Notes under the pieces: model-generated
What the model saw: the letters and a program-made list of their open reading frames with translations, nothing else
What the model was told of the DNA's origin: nothing
Database searches by the model: none
Assembly: GCA_030638985.1 (NCBI GenBank)
Contig: DAOWDO010000096.1
Coordinates: 1-17,239, forward strand
Length of the DNA stretch: 17,239 bases
From: Dehalococcoidia bacterium
GTDB lineage: Bacteria; Chloroflexota; Dehalococcoidia; Dehalococcoidales; DAOWLH01
Direction: 5' to 3'
Position numbers and translations under genes: made by a program
In this document: piece by piece, positions 7,628 through 15,314 of the stretch
Layout: each line of letters starts with the position of its first letter
Numbering within the stretch: position 1 is the first letter of the stretch

Positions 7628-8819
7628 CCGTAACCGGCTCACCCTTCTCCAGTATATCAATATTTTCCGGTATTATAATATAGCCATCTGCCCTGGCAAT
7701 GCCGGTTATAGCCCCGGACTCTTTGAACAAAGGCATTGCCTTATCACCTTCCATCTGCACCGGCAGGAACTGCCTGCGGCCAACACTCCCCGAAACCCTC
7801 TCTCCAAGACTGGCGGAAATAACAACACCTCTCTTCGATGGCAGGTGAGCCATCTTCCTCAGCGCCGGCAATAACAGCAGGTAGGCATTAATCAGGCAGG
7901 AGGTAGGGTAGCCAGGCATACCCAGAAACGGCTTGCCCCGCACCAGGGCGAACATGGTCGGCTTGCCCGGCTTTACCTGAATGCCGTGGAAAAGAACCTC
8001 CCCCTCCTCCTTTAGAATGCCGAACAGCAGGTCCTTCTCACCTACCGATGAGCCACCGGTAAAGACTACCAGATCGGCGGCTGAGGCGGCGGCCACAGCA
8101 TCTCTCAGTTCCTTTTGGGTATCGCCAACTATGCCAAACCGTAGCGCAACGCCGCCATTTTCACTGACCACAGCGCTGATTGTATAGGAGTTGATGTCAT
8201 ATACCTGCCCCGGTTTCAGCTTCTTGCTGTTCTCGGCTATCTCTTCACCGGTGGGGATAACAGCCACCCCGGGCCTGTGGTACACCGGGACACGCCTCAT
8301 TCCCTGCGAGGCCAGCACTCCCACCTTGCCCGGGTCCAGCACCTGCCCCTCGCTAAGCACCGTCTCCCCTTTTTTGATGTCCTCACCAGCTCTGGCCAAG
8401 TTAGCCCCGGGATAGACCGGTTTTAACACCTTTATGTGGTCAGCCTCGCGGCTGACGTCCTCAATCATGACCACAGCATCGGCACCGGCTGGCATTACGG
8501 CGCCGGTGGCAATCTGGATGCATTCCCCGTGGGCCACCCGGCTCTGCGGTTTTTCCCCGGCGTAGATAACATCAACCACACCAAGCATCCTGGGGCTCCC
8601 CCTTGAAGTGCCGAAGGTATCCCTGGCCTTGACGGCATAACCGTCCATCGCCGCCCGGTCAAAGGGGGGATTACTCCGTACAGCGACTACATCCTCAGCC
8701 AGGACCCTGCCGAGACAGGCATCAAGGCCAAGTTTCTCTATACGCCCGATGGGAGTGATGTGGTCATCAATTATTCTAAGTGCTTCATCAAAGGGGAGCA
8801 GGGTGCCAAAGGGCTTCAT
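7614..8819 (-). CDS. moeA: Molybdopterin molybdenumtransferase MoeA
   Basis: Inserts molybdate (or tungstate) into adenylylated molybdopterin. The 401-residue protein has the expected blocks: NPPFDRAAMDGYAV, IATGAVMPAGADAVVMIED, VIPTGEEI, FTGGSSVGEKD, HGIQVKPGKPTMFALV and GMPGYPTSCLINAYLLLLP. A beta-barrel domain IV follows. The ATG overlaps the mogA/moaB stop as ATGA (8816-8819), so the two are coupled. Its 3' end runs into the MOSC gene from the other strand. Bacteria using tungsten have near-identical MoeA proteins, so the metal cannot be read from the sequence. Confidence 0.96.
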   Translation of the reverse strand: MKPFGTLLPFDEALRIIDDHITPIGRIEKLGLDACLGRVLAEDVVAVRSNPPFDRAAMDGYAVKARDTFGTSRGSPRMLGVVDVIYAGEKPQSRVAHGECIQIATGAVMPAGADAVVMIEDVSREADHIKVLKPVYPGANLARAGEDIKKGETVLSEGQVLDPGKVGVLASQGMRRVPVYHRPGVAVIPTGEEIAENSKKLKPGQVYDINSYTISAVVSENGGVALRFGIVGDTQKELRDAVAAASAADLVVFTGGSSVGEKDLLFGILKEEGEVLFHGIQVKPGKPTMFALVRGKPFLGMPGYPTSCLINAYLLLLPALRKMAHLPSKRGVVISASLGERVSGSVGRRQFLPVQMEGDKAMPLFKESGAITGIARADGYIIIPENIDILEKGEPVTVILF

Positions 8820-9319
8820 CTGGCAGCTTCCCTCACCATGTGCCCGACTTCGGGCAGGATAATCTTGTCCATGGCCAGTCTGACAGCCGCCAATGAACCG
8901 GGAAGACAGATGACAACCTTCCCCCGGGCCACGCCAGCCAGCGCCCGGCTCATGATACTGGCAGTGCCGATTTCCTGATAGGTCAGATAGCGAAACAGCT
9001 CACCAAAGCCGTCCAGCCTTTTCTCCAGAATTGGTAACACCGACTCTATGGTAATGTCCATTCGGCTTGCTCCGGTGCCACCGCTGGTAATGATTACCTG
9101 AAGACCTTCCTCGTTGAGGAGGTCTTCCAGCCTGCCGCCGATTAAGCCGGCATCGTTTTTCAGGACATCATATTCAACCACCTGATGGCCATTCTCCCTG
9201 AGCGTCTGCATTATCAGCCTGCCAGACTCATCGGTCTTCTCGGTTCTGGTGTCGGAGATGACGACCACGGCGCAGTTTACTATCCTGGGCGCCAGTTTCT
9301 TATGCTCCACGTGTCCCAT
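8816..9319 (-). CDS. Molybdenum cofactor biosynthesis protein, MogA/MoaB family
   Basis: Adenylates molybdopterin before metal insertion by MoeA. The fold's signature is clear: CAVVVISDTRTEKTDESG, VEYDVLKNDAG and ITSGGTGASRMDITIESV. The ATG at 9319 gives 167 residues, typical of MoaB/MogA, and has GAGG at a suitable distance. A longer frame opens at a TTG at 9391, but that codon is the -35 hexamer of a good promoter, so the longer protein cannot come from that transcript. MogA and MoaB cannot be separated reliably by eye, so no symbol is given. It is first in a two-gene operon with moeA. Confidence 0.93.
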   Translation of the reverse strand: MGHVEHKKLAPRIVNCAVVVISDTRTEKTDESGRLIMQTLRENGHQVVEYDVLKNDAGLIGGRLEDLLNEEGLQVIITSGGTGASRMDITIESVLPILEKRLDGFGELFRYLTYQEIGTASIMSRALAGVARGKVVICLPGSLAAVRLAMDKIILPEVGHMVREAAR

Positions 9320-9362
9320 CCTGGTTGCCTCACAATCTCTGCCGGGGTAGAATGACTCCTTT

Positions 9363-9391
9363 ATTATACCCTCCACCAGCCATTCGGGCAA
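9363..9391 (-). promoter_or_regulatory. Promoter of the mogA/moaB-moeA operon
   Basis: On the minus strand TTGCCC (9386-9391) is followed by a 17-nt spacer and a perfect TATAAT (9363-9368). Transcription would begin near 9356, giving a leader of about 37 nt to the ATG at 9319. No riboswitch-like element fits in this short leader, so this half of the pathway appears to be controlled separately from moaA. Confidence 0.65.
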
Positions 9392-9465
9392 CAGAGTGGT
9401 ACAGCAGAACGGCGTTACTTCCCGCAGCCTAAAACCTCAAGCTAACTTTTTTATTTCCTTATCGT

Positions 9466-9504
9466 TATACTCATTACAGACAAACTGCCCCAGGCATCGG
9501 AGGT
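9466..9504 (+). promoter_or_regulatory. Probable -10 element and Shine-Dalgarno for the thioester protein
   Basis: TATACT at 9466-9471 is a good -10, but I see no convincing -35 at the right distance. GGAGGT at 9499-9504 is a strong Shine-Dalgarno five bases before the ATG at 9510. The lack of a -35 suggests an activator or an alternative sigma factor, which is inference. Confidence 0.35.
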
Positions 9505-9509
9505 AATCC

Positions 9510-12500
9510 ATGACAACCAAAGGCCTCAGAACACTGGTAATTATCCTCGTTTTTGCCCTGCTGGCCTCAATAATACCCGCTTGCCAGCCGGTTTTCGCCG
9601 CCGAAAGCTACCTGGCGGTAGTCTCCAGGGTGCTGCACAGCGGCGGCTCGGAATCCATCTCTCTTGCCCTGTTCAAGGGAGATAATCTGGTTCCGGGCGA
9701 AGTCGAGGTGACCCTGCTGAAAGAAGGACGGGAAGTCCTTAAGGTCAAAGAATATGTAGACGGCAAAGGAACGGTAAGGCTTGATATCCCGGATATAGAA
9801 GAGGGCGATTATGAAATCAGGGTCAAGGGCAACGGCTTTGAGGACATGGCATCGGTGAAGGTTGAGCGGAGCTTTCTGATTTTTCTGGAGACGGACAAGC
9901 CCATCTACAAGCCGGGGCAGACGATACACATGAGGGTATTCACCCTGAACCCGGAGCTTAGACCGGAAAGCGAGCCGGTAACCGTGGAAGTGCTGGATGC
10001 CAAGGGCATCAAGATATTCCGCAGCGAGCTATCAAGCGATGAATACGGCATGGCCAGCCTGGATTTACCCCTTTCCCCGGAGCCCAATCTGGGGGTATGG
10101 AAGATAAACGCCGCCACCGGCAAGGCCGAGAGCCAGCTGGATGTCAGGGTGGAGGAATATGTGCTGCCCAAATACGAGGTCAAGGCGGAGCTGCCCCGCG
10201 AATGGTTCCTGGTAGGCGAAGCCATAACGGGCACCGTCTCGGCGGAGTACAGCTTCGGCAAAGCGGTCAAGGGTGAGCTGGAGATAATCGCTTCAAAGTA
10301 TGTCGGTGATTGGGAAGAGTATGCCACCTTCACCACCGATATTGACGGCCAGGCCGAATTTGAACTGCCGGCGGCAGGCTATGTCGCCGGAGTGCCCGGC
10401 GCCGGCGGTCAGGGCAATGTCATGCTGGACATCACCGTCAGGGAGATGGCTACCGGCTATGAGGAAAAGATAAACAAGCTGCTCACCATCGCCGAAACAC
10501 CGCATAATCTCCAGATAATCGCCGAGGGCCTGGCCTTCAAGCCCGGCCTGCCCTTCAGCTTTCTGATTATCAGCGAAACGCCGGATAACCAGCCGGTGGA
10601 TACCACGGTAGCGGTGACAGTGACCTACCTCGATAACGAATACCGGGAGATAAACAGCCAAGAGAAAGAGATTGACACCACCAGGGGCAAGGCCATAGTT
10701 GAATTAACCCCACCCCGGGATAGCGTCGCCCTGATTATCGAAGCCTTTGAGCTTACACCGAAATCCTCGGCGGAACCCGCCCGGGCTTCCAAGGTATTGC
10801 AGGCGTCTTACTCGCCATCGGGTAGCTTTATCCACGTCGAGCAGATAAGCGACGGCATCCCCCGGACAGGGGAGGATGTTATCTTCAACGTCTATTCCAC
10901 CAGGGGAAGAAACTTCTACTACGAGGTTGTCTCCGGTGGCACGGTTGTCTTCAGCGACTTCACCAGGAGCAGCCGAATCCCCTTCCCGGTAACGCCGCAG
11001 ATGGCACCCACCTCCAGACTGCTGGTATACCAGATCCTGCCCAACAGCGAGGTAGCCGCCGACTACATACCCTTCAAGGTCGAGGCTAAATACCCGCACA
11101 GCATCAAGGTGGAGTTCAACCAGGACGAAGCCAGACCGGGCGATGACATAAATATCAATATCGAAACCGAGGGCGAGGCCAGGGTCGGCATCGTCGCCGT
11201 GGACAAGTCGGTCTTCATCCTGGCAGAGAACCGGCTCAACCTGCAGCAGGTCTTCGACGAGCTGGAGAGGCTCTACATGCAGCCCCAGGTGGAGATACAC
11301 GAGGTCTCCATCTACCCGGCGATAACCACCAGGGGGGCACAGGATGTCTTCACCGATGCCGGCGTGGTTGTCCTCAGCAACAACAAGGTCCCGGAAGGCA
11401 AGGATTACCAGTGGCAGGGGCAGGTAGACTTCTGGGAGGGAGTATGGAAGTTCTTTAATGGCGGCAAAGCAGTAATGGAAAGGGACGGGCTAGTAGTGCC
11501 TATGCTGGCGCCGGATATAACGGTAACTCAAGCCAGCCAGGCAGCCGATAGCTCCGGCCTGGCCGAGGTGGAGCGGATAAGGCAGTTCTTCCCGGAGACA
11601 TGGCTGTGGGAAGAGGTAACCGTTGGCCCCAGCGGCCAGATATCAATACCGGTACAGGTCCCCGATACCATCACCACCTGGATGCTGCGCGCCGTGGCCA
11701 TCTCCATGGAGAATGGCCTGGGCATCGCCGAGGACGAACTCCGCGCCTTCCAGCCCTTCTTCCTCAAGGTCGACCTGCCCTACTCGGCGATAAGGGGGGA
11801 GGAGTTCCCGGTTAAGATAGCCGTCTATAACTATCTCGACCAGCCTCAGAGCGTGCTGGTACAGATAGAGGAAGCCGGCTGGTTTGAGCTGCTTGATGAG
11901 CCGCAAAAGACGGTGGAGATAGCCGCCGGCGATGTCGGCAGCGTCCAGTTCAATATCAGTCTCAAGGGGCTGGGCTTTAATGATATAAAACTGACCGCCC
12001 AGAGCACAGAGGCGGCCGACGCCGTAGTAAAAACGCTCCTAGTCCAGCCGGAAGGCGTCCCCAGGGAGTTCGTTGATAACCTGATTCTCTCTGCGGGCAG
12101 CACCAAGACGGTGGACACCAGCATACCGGACATAGCCGTCCCCGATTCCGGCCGGGTTTACATCGCCGTTACTTCCAGCTACCTGACGCAGACTATCGAC
12201 GGCCTGGAAGAGCTAATCAAGATGCCCTTTGGCTGCGGCGAGCAGAACATGCTCCTCTTCGCCCCCGATGTCTTTATCACCAGGTACCTCGAAGAGAGCG
12301 GCCAGCTAAAGCCGGAGATAATGGCCAAAGCAGAGAAATTGATAATCACCGGCTACCAGCGGGAACTGACCTACCGCCGCAGCGATGGCAGCTTCTCCGC
12401 CTTCGGTGAGAGCGATGACATCGGCAGCCTGTGGCTGACCGCCTTTGTCCTCAAGTCCTTCGCCCAGGCCGAGGACATCATCTATATTGACCAGTCCGTC

Positions 12501-13655
12501 CTATCCGGGGCAGCCGCCTGGATAACCTCCCACCAGAACACAGACGGCTCCTTTGAGGCCATCGGTTTTGTCCATCATCAGGAGATGATGGGCGGCGTTA
12601 GCGGTAAAAACGCCCTGACCGCCTATGTCGCCACCGCCCTTTTAGAGGCCGGAGAGAATTCCGGCGCAGCCAAAGCGACCAGCTATCTTGAGAAAGAGCT
12701 GGGCGACATGGAAGACCCGTACACCGTTGCCATCACCGCCTATGCCCTGGAACTGGCCGGTAGCGATAAGGCCGACGACGCCTACCAGAAACTGATGGCA
12801 CTGGCACAGGAGGATGAAAACGGCCTGCACTGGGGTGGCGGTGAGATTATCCTGCCGACATACCCGGAACAGCATATCCAGAGCGCCAGCATAGAGACCA
12901 CCGCCTACGCCACCCTGGCGCTGATAAAGCACGGCGATGCCTTTAACGCCTCAAGGGCGGCCAAGTGGCTGGTTTCACAGCGAAACGCCTACGGCGGCTA
13001 CGGCTCCACCCAGGATACGGTGGTTGCTCTTCAGGCACTCACCGAGTATTCAACAGACGCCCGCGCCGATGTCGACCTGACGGTTAAAATCACCGCACCG
13101 GGGTTTGAAAAAGAGCTAAGGGTAACTCAAGAGAACTTTGATGTCCTTCAGATAGTAGCGGTGCCGATTAACCAGCAGGTTGAGATAACAGCCACCGGCC
13201 AGGGCGAGGCTATCGGCCAGGTGGTCAGGCGCTTCAACCTGCCCCGGGCAGAGACCGAGCAGCAGATTATGAACATAACCGTTGACTACGACACCACGCA
13301 GGTCGAGGTAAACGACCTGGTCAACGTCTCTGTATCTGTCGAGTTCAATCCGCCGGAACCGATGGAAGCCGGCATGGTCGTTCTTGATATCTCGGTTCCC
13401 ACCGGATTTGCACCGGTCACCGAAACACTTGACCTGTTACTGGAACAGGAGGCCAGAATCAAGCGCTATGAAATCGCCGGCCGTAAGGTCATCTTCTACA
13501 TCGAGAACATGTTGGCCGGAGATAAAATATCCTTCGGCTTCCAGGTTGTCGCCCTGCATCCGGTTAAGGCCAAGGCAGTAAGCTCCCAGGCCTACTCCTA
13601 CTACAAGCCGGAGTTAAAGGGCGAAACCCTGGGCCAGGAAATCACCGTGAGCTAG
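9510..13655 (+). CDS. Secreted alpha-2-macroglobulin / complement C3-like thioester protein
   Basis: A 1381-residue exported thioester protein. The N-terminus has a hydrophobic signal (about 8-24) and an AxA-type cleavage site near VFA-AES. C25 sits in a poor lipobox (IPAC), so lipidation is uncertain. Macroglobulin domains follow; TDKPIYKPGQT begins near residue 128. A variable bait-like segment lies around 595-690, then FFPETWLWEEV (693-703) opens the A2M domain. The thioester GCGEQ has C909 and Q912. The helical thioester domain carries VHHQEMMGG (1021-1029), where H1023 aligns with the catalytic His of complement C3, and GGYGSTQDTVVALQAL follows near 1165. A receptor-binding-like domain ends the protein. 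C909 is the only Cys I find in the mature chain. The resemblance is to animal TEP/A2M rather than the enterobacterial YfhM type, and no pbpC gene is adjacent. It probably traps proteases or tags foreign surfaces covalently. Confidence 0.92.
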   Translation: MTTKGLRTLVIILVFALLASIIPACQPVFAAESYLAVVSRVLHSGGSESISLALFKGDNLVPGEVEVTLLKEGREVLKVKEYVDGKGTVRLDIPDIEEGDYEIRVKGNGFEDMASVKVERSFLIFLETDKPIYKPGQTIHMRVFTLNPELRPESEPVTVEVLDAKGIKIFRSELSSDEYGMASLDLPLSPEPNLGVWKINAATGKAESQLDVRVEEYVLPKYEVKAELPREWFLVGEAITGTVSAEYSFGKAVKGELEIIASKYVGDWEEYATFTTDIDGQAEFELPAAGYVAGVPGAGGQGNVMLDITVREMATGYEEKINKLLTIAETPHNLQIIAEGLAFKPGLPFSFLIISETPDNQPVDTTVAVTVTYLDNEYREINSQEKEIDTTRGKAIVELTPPRDSVALIIEAFELTPKSSAEPARASKVLQASYSPSGSFIHVEQISDGIPRTGEDVIFNVYSTRGRNFYYEVVSGGTVVFSDFTRSSRIPFPVTPQMAPTSRLLVYQILPNSEVAADYIPFKVEAKYPHSIKVEFNQDEARPGDDININIETEGEARVGIVAVDKSVFILAENRLNLQQVFDELERLYMQPQVEIHEVSIYPAITTRGAQDVFTDAGVVVLSNNKVPEGKDYQWQGQVDFWEGVWKFFNGGKAVMERDGLVVPMLAPDITVTQASQAADSSGLAEVERIRQFFPETWLWEEVTVGPSGQISIPVQVPDTITTWMLRAVAISMENGLGIAEDELRAFQPFFLKVDLPYSAIRGEEFPVKIAVYNYLDQPQSVLVQIEEAGWFELLDEPQKTVEIAAGDVGSVQFNISLKGLGFNDIKLTAQSTEAADAVVKTLLVQPEGVPREFVDNLILSAGSTKTVDTSIPDIAVPDSGRVYIAVTSSYLTQTIDGLEELIKMPFGCGEQNMLLFAPDVFITRYLEESGQLKPEIMAKAEKLIITGYQRELTYRRSDGSFSAFGESDDIGSLWLTAFVLKSFAQAEDIIYIDQSVLSGAAAWITSHQNTDGSFEAIGFVHHQEMMGGVSGKNALTAYVATALLEAGENSGAAKATSYLEKELGDMEDPYTVAITAYALELAGSDKADDAYQKLMALAQEDENGLHWGGGEIILPTYPEQHIQSASIETTAYATLALIKHGDAFNASRAAKWLVSQRNAYGGYGSTQDTVVALQALTEYSTDARADVDLTVKITAPGFEKELRVTQENFDVLQIVAVPINQQVEITATGQGEAIGQVVRRFNLPRAETEQQIMNITVDYDTTQVEVNDLVNVSVSVEFNPPEPMEAGMVVLDISVPTGFAPVTETLDLLLEQEARIKRYEIAGRKVIFYIENMLAGDKISFGFQVVALHPVKAKAVSSQAYSYYKPELKGETLGQEITVS

Positions 13656-13664
13656 GTTCAGGCA

Positions 13665-13709
13665 AGGTAATCATAGGGGGGCGGCTTGGCCGCCCCCCTA
13701 TGATTACCT
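13665..13709 (+). terminator. Perfect 21-bp hairpin after the thioester-protein gene
   Basis: Bases 13665-13685 are fully complementary to 13689-13709, with a TTG loop. The stem contains a run of six G paired with six C. It starts 9 nt after the stop codon. The T-run that follows is short (CTCTTTA), so this is an unusually stable stem with a weak tail. It may terminate on both strands or protect the mRNA 3' end. The bases just after it form the -35 of the tRNA promoter. Confidence 0.7.
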
Positions 13710-13710
13710 C

Positions 13711-13739
13711 TTTACAGCCACCCGTTTTTGAACTAGAAT
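13711..13739 (+). promoter_or_regulatory. Promoter of tRNA-Gly
   Basis: TTTACA (13711-13716) and TAGAAT (13734-13739) are 17 nt apart, each matching the consensus at five of six positions. Transcription would start near 13746, a few bases before the mature tRNA 5' end. Confidence 0.65.
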
Positions 13740-13752
13740 GGCTTAGCCACAA

Positions 13753-13827
13753 GCGGGAGTAGCTCAGTGGTAGAGCATCTGCTTCCCAAGCAGAGGGTCG
13801 CGAGTTCGAACCTCGTCTCCCGCTCCA
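13753..13827 (+). tRNA. tRNA-Gly (anticodon CCC), CCA encoded
   Basis: A full cloverleaf. The acceptor GCGGGAG (13753-13759) pairs with CTCCCGC (13817-13823), followed by discriminator U and an encoded CCA (13825-13827). The D-arm includes AGCTCAGTGGTAGAGC. The anticodon stem TCTGC/GCAGA encloses loop TTCCCAA with anticodon CCC. The T-arm has TTCGAAC. The U discriminator is as expected for bacterial glycine tRNA. It stands alone and marks the left edge of a compositionally different region. Confidence 0.97.
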
Positions 13828-14059
13828 GGATAGGCAAGATTTCGCCCGGTTTTTAACGTGCCCCTTTTTATTCTGTAGTTTTGCCTAACTGTTTACCATC
13901 TTCTTTTCTGATAATCCGCCATTTGATTACGAATCAGTATAAAAGGTAGATACGGTGCTTTTCGGCCGATTCTTCCAGCAGCTTCTATCAGAAGGGATAT
14001 ATCGGCCGGTGACTACAGGTGATACCTATAAAATTATTATATAATATCTATAAAAATAC
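13828..14059 (+). other. AT-rich intergenic region with inverted repeats
   Basis: No gene is supported here. TGATT-ACG-AATCA at 13924-13936 is a small operator-like palindrome. CGGCCGAT (13963-13970) and ATCGGCCG (14001-14008) form an 8-bp stem enclosing an inner hairpin CTTCT-ATC-AGAAG (13982-13994). A TATAAT occurs at 14040-14045 without a clear -35. Together these could form a structured leader or binding sites for the downstream transporter operon. Confidence 0.45.
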
Positions 14060-15313
14060 TTGACATCTGATGTTCTTGCTGCTATTTTAAGCATTGTGAT
14101 GGGTAATAAGTTCTCATCGGCGTTGCCGGTATCCCCAAAAACTGGTTTTGGTCCATACTTAGCCACTGGTTATTGGGGCGTCCTTGGGCGTGAATGGCCC
14201 CCCTGGCTTGGCGGCCTGCTCCTTGGTCTTTTGAACTTCGGCTTATTCGCTTTTGCCGCTCCCTGGTTTATCTATGGAGGATTTCTTAACTGGGGTTCGT
14301 GGATTATCAAATCAGTGGGTATTACGCCTGTATCAGACCCCGTAGCTCCATGGCTGAATTCGGGATCGGTTCAAGACTTTGCTATTTTCTTCGGCGCCTT
14401 TATTGCCATTCTAATGGCCAGCAACTTCCGTTTCCGAATGCCCCAGCGCAAGATTCGGCTATTGGAGGGGTTTGCCGGCGGTGTGCTAATGGGGACTGGG
14501 GCAATGCTGGCTCCCGGCTGAAATATCGGTGGATTTTTCTCCGCCGTGAGCGGATTATCGCTAAGTGGATTTGTTATCTTCTTTGGATTGGCAGGAGGAG
14601 CCTTTACAGGAGTACTTTTTGCCAAATGGCGGCTCAAGCGTGAAGTTAAATCTGGTCTTGCTGATATGTATGAGCGTAAGCCCGGTGACATCATTGTTGC
14701 GGCCAAACCACGCTCTCGCTGGCGCCAACCCATCATCGCGTTAGTAGCAATACTAATTGCTCTGGTCGCCGTAGAACTCTTTGTAACTCAGGGCCACACG
14801 AACATAGGCATCTATGGACTGTTTGGGCTTGCCTTTGGTTTCGTACTTCAAAAGTCCGGATTCTGCATGACGGCCTCCTTCCGTGACTTGTTCACAACCG
14901 GCGGTGGTCGGCTGGCTCGTGGTTCGATTGTCGCCATTGCCGTTGCCATGTTAGGATTTTCTATTCTGGTAGCCACAGGCGCCCGGGAACCATTTGTGCT
15001 CCCTGTTGGCTGGCATACCTTGGTTGGAGGTTTCCTCTTTGGCTTGGGAATGGTATTAGCTGGCGGATGTGCCACGGGTACTCTCTTTAGAGTGGGGGAA
15101 GGTAACATCCAGTTTATGTTTGCCCTGTTGGGTGCGGTACTGAGTGCTCCACTTTTCCTGGTCCTCTTAAATAAAGTAGAGTTTGCAATGGGTAAACCTA
15201 TTTGGCTGGTAGATTACGTGGGATGGCAAGGTGCCCTTCTGTTGGGCTTTGCCTTCCTCGGAATTTGGTTTCTTATAGTTCAGTGGAATGAAATGCGTAT
15301 GAGGAGCAAGTAA
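14060..15313 (+). CDS. YeeE/YedE-family sulfur/selenium transporter with in-frame UGA (candidate selenoprotein)
   Basis: A multi-pass membrane protein of the YeeE/YedE (TsuA-like) family, which imports thiosulfate or related sulfur/selenium species. The frame is continuous from 14060 to 15313 except for one TGA at 14519-14521. Upstream of it the protein reads GVLMGTGAMLAPG and downstream NIGGFFSAVSGLS, so the UGA replaces the Cys of the conserved G-C-N-x-G motif. The internal second repeat has the matching LAGGCATGTLF with Cys intact, plus KSGFCMTASFRDLF. The start is unclear: TTG 14060 coincides with a TTGACA that, with TATTTT at 14083-14088, resembles a promoter, and ATG 14099 is the alternative; neither has a Shine-Dalgarno. 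Codons end in A/T more often than in the neighbours. UGA may be selenocysteine (residue 154 from the TTG), a point mutation or a sequencing error. It runs straight into the TusA gene. Confidence 0.8.
14522..14554 (+). promoter_or_regulatory. Candidate bacterial SECIS element downstream of the in-frame UGA
   Basis: TCCGC (14540-14544) pairs with GCGGA (14550-14554) around the loop CGTGA, which has G at its second position. The loop begins 24 nt after the UGA, within the distance generally accepted for bacterial SECIS hairpins. A competing 7-bp stem, CGGTGGA (14527-14533) with TCCGCCG (14540-14546), lies closer and has a U-rich loop without G. The stems are short, so this is suggestive only. 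Confidence 0.35.
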
Positions 15314-15314
15314 G

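Noticed and set aside
9321..9391. Longer mogA/moaB protein starting from the TTG at 9391
   Set aside because: That TTG is the -35 hexamer of a TTGCCC-17-TATAAT promoter, and the added residues are not conserved.
9570..9590. Lipoprotein signal in the thioester protein
   Set aside because: The Cys at residue 25 is preceded by Ile-Pro-Ala, a poor lipobox, and a normal signal peptidase I site follows; lipidation cannot be claimed.
13828..13870. Intrinsic terminator for tRNA-Gly
   Set aside because: A T-run is present near 13850, but only a 3-bp GGC/GCC stem precedes it, too weak to call.
13950..13969. Second Moco-type riboswitch upstream of the transporter
   Set aside because: A short GATACGGTGC-like match to the E. 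coli Moco leader as I recall it is present, but the rest of the aptamer and the 3' GGAAAGG segment are missing.
14546..15313. A separate gene for the second half of the transporter
   Set aside because: It is in the same frame as 14060-14521 with only one TGA between, has no ribosome-binding site at 14546, and the residues across the gap complete a conserved family motif.
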